Source of the DNA: Tritonibacter multivorans
GTDB lineage: Bacteria; Pseudomonadota; Alphaproteobacteria; Rhodobacterales; Rhodobacteraceae
Assembly: GCF_001458415.1 (NCBI RefSeq)
Contig: NZ_CYSD01000012.1
Coordinates: 496,001 to 560,000, forward strand
Direction of reading: 5' to 3'
Length of the DNA stretch: 64,000 nucleotides
The notes under the pieces were generated by a model that was given only the letters and a program-made list of their open reading frames with translations, did not search any database and had not been told where the DNA came from. Positions 63,829 through 64,000 of this stretch are shown one piece after another. A program made the translations under genes and the position numbers. Within the stretch, counting starts at the first letter, position 1. Each line of letters starts with the position of its first letter.

Positions 63829-64000
63829 ATGAAAAACAATCTCGCCCCCATCCCGGAGCTGTATGTTTCCTATGACAGCGCGCAGAAACTGAAAGTCGAA
63901 GCAGGCGAACTGGTCAGCCTTGACCTGACCCCGCGTCAGATCTGCGATCTGGAACTGCTGATGAACGGTGGCTTCAACCCGCTCAAAGGCTTCCTGTCCG
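63829..64000 (+). CDS. sat: ATP sulfurylase, probable bifunctional SAT/APS kinase, 5' part
   Basis: The start MKNNLAPIPELYVSYDSAQKL, then EAGELVSLDLTPRQICDLELLMNGG and FNPLKGFLS, is the N-terminal PUA-like domain of bacterial sulfate adenylyltransferase, often fused to APS kinase. It activates sulfate for assimilation. GAGG lies 9 bp before the ATG at 63829. The gene runs off the right edge. Confidence 0.93.
   Translation, partial: MKNNLAPIPELYVSYDSAQKLKVEAGELVSLDLTPRQICDLELLMNGGFNPLKGFLS

Noticed and set aside
1-64000. CRISPR arrays and tRNA genes
   Set aside because: No spaced identical repeats of the right size and no TTCGA-type T-loop with matching stems was found; the only tandem arrays have 10-15-bp units.

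Overview
The window is chromosomal DNA of a GC-rich alphaproteobacterium, most likely Rhodobacterales (roseobacter / Rhodobacter relatives). The evidence is the cbb3 oxidase operon with its FNR sites, an FnrL–HemN divergent pair, an AcvB/VirJ-like LPG hydrolase, DUF2332 and DUF2270 proteins, a small SRP RNA beside CpdB, a taurine–pyruvate-type aminotransferase, and many close homologues by eye. I could run no database search, so genus is not assigned.

Layout. 1–10.5 kb is a microaerobic respiration block. fixH and ccoG, then ccoNOQP, are transcribed leftwards. A universal stress protein, a Bfd/bacterioferritin pair, fnrL and hemN complete it. Three near-perfect FNR boxes (1738, 6354, 9055) tie the block together. 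10.5–16.3 kb is a YejABEF peptide/opine ABC transporter operon on the minus strand. 16.5–22 kb holds housekeeping genes (membrane cytochrome c, pheA, an SRPBCC protein, nudC, a CpdB-like nucleotidase), then the 4.5S SRP RNA. At 22.2 kb a cobalamin riboswitch precedes a small cysteine-rich gene. 23.8–29.4 kb is the conserved dnaX–ybaB–recR locus, interrupted by three minus-strand Imm11 (DUF1629)-like paralogues, two of which carry a 519-bp near-identical direct repeat.

29.7–34.4 kb has a threonine aldolase, a DUF2332 protein, a Tpa-like aminotransferase and a GNAT acetyltransferase. 34.6–48.3 kb looks like an accessory island. A dead IS1182-type element lies at one end and an IS110/IS1111-type element at the other. 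Between them are a formylglycine-generating enzyme, an AbrB-type membrane protein, a D-2-hydroxyacid (lactate/glycolate-type) FAD dehydrogenase, two Cys-type sulfatases, a MarR regulator with a perfect 15-bp-arm operator, and a tripartite tricarboxylate transporter. Together these suggest import and cytoplasmic desulfation of an organosulfate carboxylate.

48.5–61.4 kb is housekeeping and unassigned: 2-hydroxyacid dehydrogenase, CsaA-like, proC, YbjN, AcvB/VirJ, UbiK, lgt–MidA-like–pgeF, a 54-residue small protein and Hint-domain protein, a TetR with double operator, Lrp and trxB. 61.5–63.2 kb encodes a membrane anchor–[2Fe-2S]–nucleotide cyclase fusion. The window ends in an HTH regulator whose frame runs without a stop into the start of ATP sulfurylase.

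Non-coding structure is notable. There are two families of dispersed palindromic repeats (three copies each) and at least six short tandem arrays (10–15-bp units) placed at gene borders.
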